Shown piece after piece: positions 34,060-46,499 of a stretch of DNA of 64,000 nucleotides (position 1 is its first letter; each line of letters starts with the position of its first letter). This DNA comes from Clarkia xantiana subsp. parviflora (Eukaryota > Streptophyta > Magnoliopsida > Myrtales > Onagraceae). The position numbers were made by a program, and so were the translations under genes. The notes under the pieces are model-generated. The model worked only from the letters and a program-made list of their open reading frames with translations, was not told the DNA's origin and did no database searches. The stretch covers positions 18,830,763 to 18,894,762 of the forward strand of contig JAPTYO010000007.1 in the NCBI GenBank assembly GCA_036873135.1. Direction: 5' to 3'.

Positions 34060-36063
34060 CTTCAGCGATTGATAAGGTGGTAATTTTGTATATGTTGAGG
34101 AGGAAGAAGAAAGCTGGGAAATTTATAGGAGGGGAATCCCATGGAGGAGGGGATCCAAAACGTGAACCATCTTATCACAACAAACAAAAAACGTGAACCT
34201 TTGACCAAAACAAAAGAAAAACTAAAAAAACGTGAACCATCTTGTTGTCTTTGTTACCTTTCTTCTAACTAATATATAAAGCTTTCAACTCTCATCACCC
34301 TTAATCATTGTGTTTAATAAAAAAATTCAGCAATTATTATATCTCTTTAAATCTTATTACCACCAAACATCCAAGTATGTATTTTTATTATGAAAATTCT
34401 ATTACCAGCAGTTTGTGATAGTATCACTAAGTTTTGTTAGTACCGACGCTACTTTAAAAAAAAAATCCTTTTGTTAATTTTGTAAGAGAGAGTAAAGGTA
34501 AATTAGTAATTCAATCTTAATAAGTATTATTTAATTTGAGAAATGATAATAAATAAAATATCTTCTGCCATTAAATAATATATATATATATATATATCAT
34601 GCCAAGAAAATCCATTATATATTAACTATATGGAATTTAGATTTTATCTAATTACAAATTTATATCTGAATTTTAATTGTTTAAAGTTGCCTATCTTATT
34701 AAGACCTTGTAAATTAAAATTTAAAATAGTCAATTTAAAAAAAAAAACGTCCGGAGAGTAATTTGGTCATATTTAAGATAATAATTTTTTTTTCTTTTTT
34801 TGCTAAATAACAAAAATAGACCAGTAGTGGCGGTGGCAGACCTAGGAATTAGATAATGGAGGTTATTTTTTGAGAAAAAAAATTGGTGAAATATGTTATT
34901 TCTGAAAAAATAATTATTGGAAATTTTATAAATCCATACAATATATTAAATTATAATGCATTACAAAATTTGACAATTAAAGAAATGGTTAATTACCAAT
35001 TTTTTTAATTCATATTTGAGAGCTTATATAAATTGCTACCTAACAATTTTCTAGCTTAGGTGTCACTTTTGGACAAATTGTGAGCTGGAGATTTTTTACT
35101 ATTTAGTTGATCATGTTTCGTTTATGGACAATTTACAAGTTCCAATTTTTTATTGTGGACAATTTGGTAGCTCAGATTTCATTTCGTGGACATTTTCTAG
35201 CTACCAAATTGTACACAAAACGAAACATAAACTAGCAAATCCTCCACATATAAAAAAAATTCAGTTAGTATATGATTCACAAAGCGAAACCATACCTACC
35301 AATTTGTACAAAAAAATCCAGTTAGTATATTGTTCACAAAGTGAAACTTTATCTAGCAATTTGTCCAAAAAAAATATTCAGTTATCAATTTGTCTGAATG
35401 TGAGCTAACAACTTACAAGATAATCACTTCGATATAAATAATTTAGTCCATTTCTTGGCTTATTTATAAATTATGGACTACTTAGTTAAGTATATATAAA
35501 TAATTTTATTAAAAAAAATAAAGGGGGACACTTTGTCCCTCTTTACATATTGTGCGCCGCCACTAAATAGTTGCGACTATATATCCATCATGCTATGTAA
35601 TATTCAGATTCTCATGCTCATTTATGAATATATTATACATTTAAAACATAATTAAGGGGACAGACTTGTTATACCCAAAGTTTTCATTTCTCTAAAGAAA
35701 TAATTTTAATCAAGTATCTAGAGAATTCAAACTCAAAAATTCAAAACCAAACCGTATAAGAATAAACGCTTTCGATCACTGCATTACAATTGCCGGTGAT
35801 TGGTAGAAAATTACTTACTGACCCAAATTTTGTTTTATTTTCTAGATACCCTATGATGGAAAGAAGAACTGACAACACTTTGCAAAAACCCGTGCCTTAT
35901 AATTTATATATATTTTTTTATTATACTTAAATAAATATATATATAAACCCATGCTTTAATATAATATATATTCATTGCTCCCAAACTTTACCCTCATTTC
36001 CACCATCCAATTCAAACAAGCTAGCACTCATCTCTAAATATCTGCAGAGAGAGAGAGAGATTG
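34060..36063. other. nsLTP upstream region and AT-rich intergenic sequence
   Basis: The first 200 bases hold the nsLTP leader and promoter on the minus strand. The rest is AT-rich, with a (TA)n run at about 34580-34598 and repeated 'caaagtgaaac..tatctagcaatttgt' phrases at 35215-35400. A (GA)n stretch at 36048-36060 lies just before the next gene. No further gene is supported. Confidence 0.4.
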
Positions 36064-36873
36064 ATGGAGATAATAAGCTCTGAAGAATTCATAGACATGG
36101 AAGTGAGCTTGAGCCCCTCTTCATCATCTTCCCCACCATCAACACAATACAGAGGAGACTTTGAGTTTCCACTTATTACTTCTTCTTCATCTTCACATAA
36201 TAATTACTTCAACTCCCAATTAGACCACCAAATAAATTCAGCTGATGAGCTTTTCTATCAAGGAAAGCTCTTACCTCTTCTCCACCTCAAAAACTTCATC
36301 AATACCCCCATCATCATCAACAACAACTACCACCACATTGTTCCCACCTCTACAAACCCTAATACCCCACCTGATTCATGCCGAGTCAGCTGCGACAACG
36401 ACCGAGAAAACGACAGCTTCGTCGAGTGGTCAAACGAGGTCAAAGGGTTCACCCACCATACACAGCCGAAGAAGCGGCCGAATAATTGGCCGAAGAGGCT
36501 TTTATACAAGCTCAAGTCATCTAGGGCTTACCTCTTCTTCGCCAAGTCTGCAACTTGCAGCAATTTAATGGAGGCCAATAATAAGGAGAAGCTATCATTT
36601 GAGAAGAAAGGGTGCAACAATAATAATAAGAGGATTCCTTTGAAGGATCTCTTATTCGAGAGTCATCGGAAGTCTTTCTCCGGCGCTATTTCGGCTACTG
36701 CGTCTTTATCGTCATCGTCTTCTTCATCGTCAACTCCGTCATTGGTGTTGAATTCGATTGGAGGAGGTAGGAGTAATGATTTCCAGGTGTTGAAGAGGAG
36801 CAGAAGTGCAGATCCAGAGCTGGAGAGCTTCATTCAAGGTGCCATTGCTCACTGCAAGCTATCCCAGAAATAA
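36064..36873 (+). CDS. BKI1/MAKR-like membrane-associated kinase regulator, copy B
   Basis: An intronless frame with the same block order as copy A: a serine-rich start, GDFEFPL, SADELFYQGKLLPL, the basic block KKRPNNWPKRLLYKLKSSRA, and the C-terminal KRSRSADPELESFIQGAIAH. The first ATG is at 36064; the ATG at 36097 (MEVSLSPSSSSS) lines up with the start of copy A, so the first 11 residues are an extra extension or the true start is the second ATG. The function is inferred as for copy A: a plasma-membrane inhibitor of a receptor kinase of the BRI1 type. The spacers between blocks differ in length and composition from copy A, so the duplication is not recent. Confidence 0.88.
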   Translation: MEIISSEEFIDMEVSLSPSSSSSPPSTQYRGDFEFPLITSSSSSHNNYFNSQLDHQINSADELFYQGKLLPLLHLKNFINTPIIINNNYHHIVPTSTNPNTPPDSCRVSCDNDRENDSFVEWSNEVKGFTHHTQPKKRPNNWPKRLLYKLKSSRAYLFFAKSATCSNLMEANNKEKLSFEKKGCNNNNKRIPLKDLLFESHRKSFSGAISATASLSSSSSSSSTPSLVLNSIGGGRSNDFQVLKRSRSADPELESFIQGAIAHCKLSQK

Positions 36874-37392
36874 TAATTAATTTTGTAGATTTGGATGGAT
36901 GTTACATGCAAGTGACCAAAGTTACCTTTTTTTTTTTGCCCAAGATGAATATGAGAAGGAATAAAATGGTCATAAGGTTTGTAATATTAATTAATATTAA
37001 CAAATGGTGTGACATTTTGTCGAAATTTTTGTTCATGCCCTCTAATTTGGTGTAAGCTAATAATTAAACCCATACTTACTTAACAATGTAAATTAACGAC
37101 AGAACTTGAGGACCATATGTGGTATTTTTTTGTAATAATTAAAATTATATTATTTTTTTTGATCGTTCTATTTTTCAGGTATTATTATCATAATGTTCGT
37201 ACGTATTAGATCCTCTAGACACAATCTCATTCCATGTGATATATATATTTGTGTTGAAAACACCGCAAACTCGTCACACCACAAAAACGAAGCTTCCTAA
37301 AAAATTATGATTCCAGCTAGTAAAAAGTTGATTAAGGTAAACTAATTTTTAGACAAAATTCAAATTTATTTATATATTAATTCTGAAAGAGA
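36874..37392. other. 3' flank of copy B, AT-rich
   Basis: No gene or recognisable element is seen; the first 150 bases are probably 3' UTR. Confidence 0.4.
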
Positions 37393-37401
37393 TATAATAA
37401 A

Positions 37402-37552
37402 GGGTGTTGCTACAAACTGTGAAATTTCAAGTGAAATTTCTATAGAAAGTGATATAGGGTCCCACCAAGCGCCAATACATTTGCTTCTTTACTTTCTCTT
37501 TCCTACTTTCTATAGAAATTTCACAAAAACTTCACATTTTAAAGATTTACTC
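37402..37552. mobile_element. 151-bp MULE-type MITE
   Basis: An exact 9-bp target duplication, TATAATAAA, flanks it at 37393-37401 and 37553-37561. The subterminal arms (gaaatttctatagaaagt and acttt..ctatagaaatttc) are inverted. A related left half, without its partner, lies at about 52528-52590 (gtgaaattttaagtgaaatt). Confidence 0.85.
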
Positions 37553-37561
37553 TATAATAAA

Positions 37562-38829
37562 ACGACAATTTTAGAATTGTCACCATTAATATATATATTC
37601 TCTAGACATAAAAACAAATGTCGATCGAACACACTGGGAACTCAACACAGCACAAAAACAAATGTGCCTTCAAAATAGTTGGTAAAAATTTAATGTGCCT
37701 TCTTGTAAGATCTTTTTAAATTAGATATATATATATTCAACTTGATTTTGGTATCCTAACTTTTCAAAGATTCTCTTCTTTTTTCGTAATACTTTGAAAA
37801 AGTCTATAAAATTGAGTAGATTTTGTGCGAAAATTAAAGAGTTTTTTTTAATAGATAGAAATGAAGAGTTGACCATTTCTTTATTGAATGAGAATGTTGA
37901 AAAATTCTAGAATCAGTCCTTGGTTATATATATATATAGTCTTTCCTCAATTCGTTCTACTTTTACTTATTAAGTCAGTCACTCTGATGAGATGCCCAAG
38001 ATGAGAAAGCATATTTAATACCTTCTTCTACTTTGGCCGGTGCAAATAATTTCAAAAATCAGTGTGGAAATTACTTTATTCGAGCTCTACATTGATCTGG
38101 CTACGGAGAGTTACAACGTCGTAGAATTGGTAAAATAATATAATGTTGACGCAAGTTTTGTACTGCATGGTAACGAGAAAATGACAATTGTTGTTACGAC
38201 ACTGCATGTGGTTGGCCGCTGCAGGAATACTATAGCTGACTGAAGAGTTGTCATCTTGGCTGAGCTTAACGGAATAAGTGGTAAGGACGACATGAGTATT
38301 TAAATTACTATACTTTTATTTATTTATAATTATAAATAAAAAGCCTTGCCTAGCGATTTATTTATAAGGCATTACAATATTAAACAATTCATACCACACG
38401 ACTCACCTAGTCATTAATTATATATTATTATTTTATAATATTTGAAGGGGCGGGGCGGGAGACATCATTTCAGTGAGTGTGCACGGTTAGCCGGGTTCTT
38501 TTTCGCTTTACATCTTTATTTATATGGATTCTTCTTGGTGATGGTGTGCAATACATATCTTAATTACGACTTTAGAGCACCATCATTTTAATCTTTTATT
38601 ATTATTAATTTATCTCGGAACACAAGCAAGGTATTTTCAGAAACGATTGCATAATAGTATATTTAAAGCGCATGAATACACTCTACATAATCATCACTCC
38701 CTGAACATGATACTAGACACCTAATTGTCTTTCCAAAATAATAATTTCAAATTTCATCTCAATCCTTAGCTAGAATATATCCCAGCTTGATTTCTAAGTC
38801 TTAACTCTACATTAACACGCTTGTAAAAC
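37562..38829. other. AT-rich intergenic region
   Basis: No gene is supported. A short GC-richer patch at 38440-38520 ('ggggcggggcgggag') has no coding signal. Confidence 0.4.
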
Positions 38830-39058
38830 GGATTCACATCACATGCCCCCACTCTTTCTGTCACACATCGTGTTTTACTGTTAAGATATTGATATGTATA
38901 CTGGGTGTAATTAATTTTATTGTTTTTTTTCTTCTAAGAACCTATTGGGATTTGTAAATCATAGAAGGAAAAATATTAAATCTAAGAACACGTATCAAAA
39001 ATCTTAAAGGTGAAGCACGAATTAGAGTGAAAAAAAATGGGGCATGTGATTTAAATCC
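38830..39058. mobile_element. palindromic MULE-type MITE
   Basis: The left end GGATTCACATCACATGCCCC matches the inverted right end GGATTTAAATCACATGCCCC, and the arms pair almost to the centre. The flanks TTGTAAAAC and CCGTAAAAC agree at 7 of 9 positions. Relatives occur at about 23498-23640 and 55440-55650. Confidence 0.75.
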
Positions 39059-39219
39059 CCGTAAAACCTAGAGAAAATCTTCCAATTATTAATGAAAGAG
39101 ATCCATGAAAATCTTCTTTGAGTAATTGATAAAAGAATTTGAACATGTTACTACTAGACTATAAAGCTTTCTATCAATTAAACTAAGATATGAAGATATT
39201 TCGACATCCATCTATTGAA

Positions 39220-39470
39220 GTAATAGAAACCTCGACCATGAGTTTGTCCCACACTACTAGTGTAGGGTTTAATAGAATATACCAATTATATAAGCAAGTT
39301 GCTACCTTCTTCTATTACTAATTTACTAATTGATTTTAGATGGAACTATCACTTGAGTTTGTGTGTTGAAGTAATAGAAACCTCGCCATGAGCTTGTCAC
39401 ACATATGTGGGTGAATTAACTTCTTCTATCACTAATTCATTTTAGGATGAAAGTGAAACCCGAACTTGTG
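39220..39470. repeat. tandem fragments of a small LTR
   Basis: Two overlapping, diverged fragments share 'gaagtaatagaaacctcg(a)ccatgag..ttgtc.cacac' and then 'cttctatcactaattcattttaggatg'. The same words occur in the LTR at 31180 and near 16090. Confidence 0.55.
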
Positions 39471-39595
39471 ATATATTTGAGTGTATTAAGACTGCTTTCC
39501 ATTGTGCATTTTTCCGCTTGCACATCATTTTCCCGTTACATTAGAGATTCAAAAGCTTTCTACATAAATATCGTTTCTTCCATCAATTCCATTTA

Positions 39596-40121
39596 GGGTT
39601 AATAGGTCTTTTGGTCCATGATGTTTGACCATTTTTGGGTTTTGGTCCATGATGTTTTTTTTTCTCTTAGTTTTGGTACCATATGTTTGCAGATTTTTTC
39701 TAGTTTTGATCCGACCGTTACATTCCGTCCATTTTTTGACATGTACTAGTCACGTGATCCACCATAAACTTTCAGTTTTGTTCAATTTAGTCCCTCTAAT
39801 ACTTTCCTAACTTTTTTTTGTTCAATTTAGTCCCGAAGTTTCAAAAATTCAATTGGACCTATTGTCCAATTGGGGTCAATTTTGAAACTTCGGGACTAAA
39901 TTGAAAAAAAAAAAAGGTTAAGAAAGTATTAGAGAGACTAAATTTAAAGTTTAGAATGGATCACGTGACTTGAACATGTCAAAAAATGGACGGAATGTAA
40001 CGGTTAGACCAAAACTAGAAAAAATCTGCAAACATATGGTACCAAAACTAGGTAAAAAAAAAAATTATTGACTAAAACTCAAAAGTTGTCAAACATCATG
40101 GATCAAAATACATGTTAACCC
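39596..40121. mobile_element. MULE-type MITE, family 'GGGTTAACAGGTC', copy 1
   Basis: It starts GGGTTAATAGGTCTTTTGGT and ends with the inverse (ccaaaa..catgttaaccc). The arms are nearly complementary throughout, with the turn at 'ccaattggggtcaattttgaa'. The flanks TTCCATTTA and ATTCATTTA agree at 7 of 9 bases. Copies 2 and 3 at 47154 and 57156 have exact duplications, which confirms the ends. Confidence 0.88.
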
Positions 40122-41859
40122 ATTCATTTAATAACTTCTCATTTTATCATCAACTACCTGACCAAAAACTTTTTTATTTATTTTTTTATTGTTCAGGAAA
40201 TGAAAGCTTAGCTAAAAAAAAAATGAAACCCACACGAGATACACGACACATAATTTGTACCAACTTGTACCTTATTTAGTGAAATGCATAATTGATATTG
40301 GTGTTTAGTTGTCCATGAAAAAAAAAAATCAATGTTACAACTTTGAATACTATGCACTTTTGCCATACCAACATGTCACCTCACTTCACCTCCATGCTTT
40401 CCGTCAGAGATACAAAAAACAGACCATGTCTCATGAATTTAGAACAAAGTATTGTCTCCTTGATTTCTATCAGCACTTCAGAATCAGAGATGAAATTTTT
40501 ATTATATAAACAAAAGAAGATGGCATTTATTTGAGTGTATCTGGGTCAAGGAAACAATGAGACAAGCAGATAAACCAACCCTCCTCCCTTACATACCCTC
40601 ATAAATTTAAAAGAATCAATAATACATCATCATAGGAAAAAGTGAGATTGTATATATAATCTGCTATTGTAGAGGAAAAATTCAATTATTTCATTCAGAG
40701 AAGGTAAAATATATCTTATAAGATTTCCATGCAATAATGCTCACTGACCAAGACAAAACATATCCAGCATATGACACAGAAACTTATGTCTCACTGCATG
40801 CATGGAGCTAACAAACAACTCCAACCAGAAAACATAACACTGAATTCCTATTACACTATATCAATAATCAAAATGAAAAATGTAAGAAGTCGATTTTATT
40901 TTAATTTGATTTTTTAGTTGTTAAATTTAATAAATTAGATTTTAGAAGATTATGTGCGTATCCAGTTTCTATATCTTTCTTGTTGCTCCTTTATTGAATT
41001 CTCTGCAAAAACCAATATTGCTAAACCTCTCCCCATATTGATATTATTGCAACTTTTACAAACCCAAGCAAGATATAAGATTTTCAATTTGGAGATGAGT
41101 AATATTACAAGCAAATCTCTCAACTTAAGATAATAATAATAAATAAATAAATTGAAAGATGCATGCAAGCATTTACTGGGACCCAGCCACCACAAGAGAT
41201 CATGTGGGAAAAGTCAGGAAAAGTTGAGAGCACCAATAATAATTTACCTCTCCTCTGCAGAAGTGCACAGTAAGAACTGAAATTGAGAAAGAAAAAATAT
41301 CATGATGATGAAGAAGAAAGCAGATTGCGACATTCATTGGCTTCAAATTTCTGATGCCTCCACCACTACAGAAGCATCCCACAGGAAGCTGATAAAAAAA
41401 AGTACATAATACACAGAAGCACCACTTTCTCTCTCTAGAACCTGGGTAACTGATATTTCTGGGCATTATCTATTTATGGTTATGCACAAGGAATCAATAC
41501 CCATTTGATTCTGTCGCTGAACAAGTTCTGTATATGTAATAATCTCTTTAGGAGGTAAGAAAGTTGTTCTGCAACTCAAGCACAGTAAAAAAAAAAGACT
41601 AGGCTGCTTCTATTTTTTATACATATATGTATTAACAAATAAATGAATAACAAAGGACAATACTATTGGTTTCAAAAATGAAGCTTGGACATGCTTTAAC
41701 ATTAATCAGTATATAGTTAAGTTCGAAACAATCCCTCAAACAGATTAGGCAAGATCAAAATGCATGTAAGCTGTAATGCCTTGAGTGAATTTACTGTAAG
41801 GTAAGGAGGAGCTATTTACACTGCATACTCCTCGAGGAATCTGTGCGTAGTCCAACCGA
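40122..41859. other. intergenic, 3' of the ankyrin gene
   Basis: No gene is supported. 40,950-41,470 is less AT-rich on both strands but gives only short frames. 41,480-41,859 probably includes the 3' UTR of the minus-strand ankyrin gene. Confidence 0.4.
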
Positions 41860-44657
41860 TCAAATTGCATATATTGGGTTGATTTCTGACTCGGAATCCG
41901 AATGCCGCCATGAGCTGCCACTTCTAGAAAACTTCTGCCTCTTCCTCACGGCTCGAACCCGTTTGGATTTGACCACATAGTATGTCATTGCGCCAAGAAC
42001 TCCAGCCATTGTAATTGCACCAGTAACAGTGACAAGAACAGCAGCCCACCGGTTGTGTCTACCAACAACAATGTAGGATGAGGAAATGAAAGCCACCGTT
42101 GTGCATACAGAAGCCAACCACATCAACTTATTGATAACCTCCACAACTTTCCTCTCCGATTTGGTCTCTCCCCTTACAAGTGTTATTTGAACCACAACCA
42201 CAGCCAGTGAAGTGAACAGAGCGATTGCATTGAAGATGAAGAAGATTTTGAAGGATATACTGCTTACCGCCACAGCCACCCCAGTATCATAGTCCCCACC
42301 AGGGACTGTGAATATGGCTGCAAATGCAACTGTGGCGAATAGGACGGCGACAACTGTCACTGAGTTTGTGGCGTTGTTGATTCCTATGCGGTGAAGCTTC
42401 CTCAACTCTTTGGCGATCCCATTTACGTTCTTGTTGGTCTTTCGGGTTTGTTCGAGTTGGGTGTGGACGTCTTTCTTGATCTCTGTCACTGTTTTTCGGA
42501 GCTCATCACGTGGTTGGTTCAGGTCATTGGCTCTCATGGCCCCAGATCGGATTAAGCAGTCCCTTATTTCCGCGCTTTCCTCAGACCAGGGAAGTCCCTC
42601 AGCTATATCGAGGGGTGTCTTGTGATCTCTTGTTAATGCGTTTACATTAGTGTCACGGAGGCATAGCAGCTGATTTACAATCTGCACAATATAAGAGTTG
42701 CAATTACTTAATGAAGGAATCAAATTTATAGCTTACACAGACATGAAAGGAAAATATGATTTAAGTAATTACATAAGCAAAACAATAAACTTAAGGATGA
42801 ACCCAACAAGTGATATGCACTACCAATAAGAATTGTTCAGCAAATTCCAAGGAAATGAAACATTGGAGGAGCAAAGTTTGAAATCAGTGGACAATCAAAG
42901 TTACCATATCTCACAATTTGCACATATCAATAGTACATAATTCAACTAAACATAGTGATTAGATTCTTTTGGATGATATTTCTTGATTTTATCACAGCTA
43001 TACTATAAACTTTGGCATGATAATATTAAATTGGATAAAACGATTTCATCAAGAGAATTCTTTTTACCTATTCTTGCTGAACCTAGTTATGAATATGATG
43101 CTACAAAATGTGAAAATTGGTTCGAAAAATGTTAACAATCCTATTCAAGCACTTTTTTTTTTCTTCCTAAAATTGTTTTATTTCCCTTAGTGTCATCAAG
43201 TTCCACACTTTGTAGAATTTCCCAAGCATAAAAATATAGAATTGGACACTAGAGGCTAATTTATGATATCTGATTACCTCAAACCGCTTTTTCCGGGTGG
43301 CTATATGCAGAGCAGTGTTTCCAAACTTATCAGGGAGACTGACAATAGCAGCATCTGCTTCAAGAAGCAACACCACAACTTCAACACTAACCCCTTTCAC
43401 TGCCATGTGCAATGCAGTTTGCCCCTTCTTATCTTTGCTTCTTGCAAGTTTCGGACCTTGGTTAAGCAATGCCTTTACTATCTCAGCATGTCCTTGGCGA
43501 GCAGATAAATGCAATGCGTTCTTTCCATTTGTTCTAGATATTTCTATCAAGCTAGGGTCTCTTGACAGAAGTTCCTTCACTACTGCAACATGGCCTCTTG
43601 CAGCCGCAGAAACTAGAGGCGTTGCATTTGATGGACCAATGGTCTTACTCAACGATGGATCATACTCAAGAAGAACCTGAACAATGGCTGCAAAAAAAGA
43701 AATTTAACTATTTAATCGATGGAATTAATGTGATTTGTTTGTTCATCATAAGATCAATCTCAATACCATGGTGACCATTAGTAGCTGCAATATGCAGTGG
43801 ATTAAAACCACATCGGTTCTTATTCGTAATGCCTTCCTTAGTCGAATAAGGCAGCAACTCCCTCACAACATCAAGATGCCCCTTCTCGGCTGCAGCAAAC
43901 AATGCCGTCTCTCCCAACTCATTCACCTCATTCACTACCGAGGACCTTATCTCTGCCACCTCAGCATCAAATTCCTCCCCACTGAACAACCCTGTCATCT
44001 GAGCATCGATTTCACCCAATATCTGTTTGACAGCTGCCAGGTCACCTCTCTGGGCTGCCAAGTGCAGCTCAGTGTCATTGTGGCGACCCGTCACCTGCTT
44101 AACATACTTGGTCTTCCCCAATTGATCGATTCTCTTCCCTGAATTCGACAAAACCAAAGCTTTACCAGAATTCGATACAACCAAGGACTTGCTTGAATTT
44201 GATAGGACGAAGCTCGGGGTTGGAGTTGCAGATGCTGTTGGTGATGCTGTTACTATAGCAGCTGTACGGTCAGGGAGGGTGAGAGGTTTTAGGTTTAGCC
44301 TTGGGCCAAAACCTTTCTCCAGTGCCCTAGGCCCCAATCCCTTCTCCACATCCTGCTTCCCTTCTTCTAGGGCAAAAATGTGCAATCAACAGAGACCAAA
44401 TTAGGCATTTCACATTCTATACCATAACATCAGCAAAATTAAATTAGATCATTCAAAGTTACGAAGACGGAATTTGTTCACTGCTACGATTTTCGTGTGA
44501 GAAACATGAGAAGCATAGAATGAATTGAATAAAAAAAATTCAATTTTTCGTAATTGCGGCGCAAATGGGATCGCGATTGAATCATACGATAAAGTTCTTC
44601 GAGATTGAACTAGTTGGGTAACTGAGGAAAGCAATGCGTACCTGTCTCGGGCCTCAT
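41860..44657 (-). CDS. ankyrin-repeat protein with PGG domain, ITN1-like
   Basis: The minus-strand exons are 44642-44657, 43767-44366, 43278-43687 and 41860-42681: 1848 nt, 615 residues, all in frame. The start MRPETEEGKQDVEKG is the only ATG that joins exon 2 correctly. After a low-complexity N-terminus come about six ankyrin repeats (for example TELHLAAQRGDLAAVKQIL, GETALFAAAEKGHLDVVREL, GKNALHLSARQGHAEIVKAL, GQTALHMAVKGVSVEVVVLL). The PGG domain follows, with four hydrophobic segments (VTVVAVLFATVAFAAIFTVP onward; IFFIFNAIALFTSLAVVVVQ; LMWLASVCTTVAFISSSYIV; LVTVTGAITMAGVLGAMTYY). The family includes Arabidopsis ITN1, a plasma-membrane protein affecting salt tolerance, ROS and ABA responses; the C-terminus resembles it closely. 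A competing upstream ORF overlaps the start. Confidence 0.92.
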
Positions 44658-44796
44658 TGAAGGAAATTGATGAGACTGTTGAAGTTAAGGAGGTGATAAG
44701 CGTAGCATGGTGGAGGGGCAGAGGCTGGGAAGATCGAATCGGAGAGTGAGCCGATGAAGGGGCAAATTCGAGGCATCCACACTCGAGCTTTGCCAT
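44642..44796 (-). other. upstream ORF overlapping the ITN1-like start
   Basis: An ATG at 44796 opens a frame (MAKLECGCLEFAPSSAHSPI...) that runs over the ITN1-like ATG in a different frame. After splicing to exon 2 it would stop about 14 codons later, giving roughly 66 codons. If transcription starts upstream of 44796, this ORF would lower translation of the main protein. If it starts downstream, the ORF is irrelevant. The stretch upstream of it, on the minus strand, is an AT-rich 'attaattaattaata' run, so the transcript start is close. Confidence 0.5.
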
Positions 44797-45490
44797 TGTT
44801 ATTTTCTTTTTTTATTAATTAATTAATAATAATAAATGGTCAGCCTCATGCAAAAAGCCCCTACACTGACACGTGGAAGCTGCTCTGCATGCGCACTTTT
44901 ATATTCCTAACGTTTGTGAAAATGCACCAATCTCCCCCTATTATTTGGATGTATCCATATAGCCCTAAAGTTTACTTTAATATATTCCTCATTCGTGTTT
45001 TTCGGGTCTTTCTATCATACTCACAAGCGCTATACTAGTAGTGCAATTTTTGTTTTATATTTTTTTTTCTCTAACGATGAACTATATAGAAAATTAATAT
45101 TAATAATTATATAATGTAAATTCTAAGTGCAACTAAAAAAATTCATATTTTTATAGTTAAATCATTCATAAAAGTAAAAAGAGCACAATCATGATAGTTG
45201 TGTATCATGTTACAAAAAAAATCTGTATATTTCCATCAAGTAATGTCACTCCATTTCGTCCACCTCTAGTGATAGTGAAAACATTAGATCCAATGGACCT
45301 CATTTTAAAGATGCAAATGGAGGAATTAATTCTTTATTTAGGGTGGTCAATTTTTTTAAAATTAATAATGTGTAAATAGATAAAATACAGATAGAGTATT
45401 TTGGTATTTTAATTAATGAAATTGATTTACAGAAAGAAAACAATGGATTACGAATACAAATTTCTTTTAAAAATGACAGTGCCTAATATT
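44797..45490. other. promoter side of the ITN1-like gene, AT-rich
   Basis: No gene or element is supported. 'acacgtgg' at about 44869-44876 is a G-box-like ACGT core, which can bind bZIP or bHLH factors, some 75 bases from the likely transcript start; functional weight unknown. Confidence 0.35.
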
Positions 45491-45500
45491 ATTTATTTAT

Positions 45501-46499
45501 GGGTTAATTTTTCATTTAGTTGCCTACGTTTGCAATATGTGATCAAATGGTTATTTTTCTTTTTTGATGTGATTTAATGGTTACTTACGTTTCAGAATGT
45601 GACAGAACGGTTCAAACTTGTTTAGTGCAGTCACTTATATTTGATCAAATGTGATTAAATAATTGTAAAATGAAAAATTTAACATTATATTCAGTAATTC
45701 TCATATATTTGATAATCTTCTCCGTCGTCGTCTTCTTCCTTCATGTTCTATGGCTCTAATTTGCGGTCAATGATTTTACTTCCTCATAGAATTCTTGATT
45801 AATGGACATATACCAATTGAACCTTACACGTGATTGATCGATTATGTGTAAGAGCATTGCCAATTTCAACAAATTTTTGAATAAAATGCGACTTCATTAA
45901 TGAGTTCGAGCAGAGGTTTCTCAGTAATGGCGGGCATCAAAATGGAAGTCCTTCTTGTAGCCATTTTGGAGCTCAAAGCTTCTATCCATGGAAGATTCAC
46001 GAAAGGTCATTCTCCATTTAAAATATTGTAAGCACCAATATACTTGAAGACCTTCAGATCTCGTTCTCGGTCAAGGAATATCCCTAGACGGAAAGACTAT
46101 TGTGTCTCGGTCGCGCCGTCCCGCTACTCGACTTCGCCAGCGTTACCCGGGGCTCCAGAAACACTTATTGCGACGTTATCCTCAACTACCTCGATGCGTC
46201 GCTTCCATAAGTATCATCACTTTCCTAACGCTGGCTTCGGTGCCGGTAATCCATTTCTTCACCTTCGGCCACCAACTCAATAGCTCTCCTCCCATTCCAT
46301 TCTTCGCCTTGGGCCGCCACCAGCTACCTGGAGATCATCGTCAACATGAATTACTTCTAGAGAAAGAATATGATTATTTTAGACATTTTATTAAAATGTA
46401 ACCAAATGGTCATATTTGCAAACCTATGTAATTAAAAACATCAAGTTTGAACCAAACAGTCACACTAACAAACATGAGTAATCAAACTATGTATTAACC
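45501..46499. mobile_element. Pack-MULE-like element with a GC-rich insert
   Basis: The left end GGGTTAATTTTTCATTTAGT and the inverted right end GGTTAATACATAGTTTGATT begin arms of about 150 bases that share 'gcaaatatg/gcaatatg', 'ggttcaaacttg' and 'caaatggt'. The flanks are ATTTATTTAT at 45491-45500 and 46500-46509, an exact 10-bp duplication. Inside, 46080-46350 is far more GC-rich than the arms and open in two plus-strand frames, as if a genic fragment had been captured. I could not match either frame to a family. Confidence 0.8.

Noticed and set aside
43735..44404. Plus-strand frames of 70-135 codons
   Set aside because: They are shadows of the ankyrin-coding exon on the minus strand.
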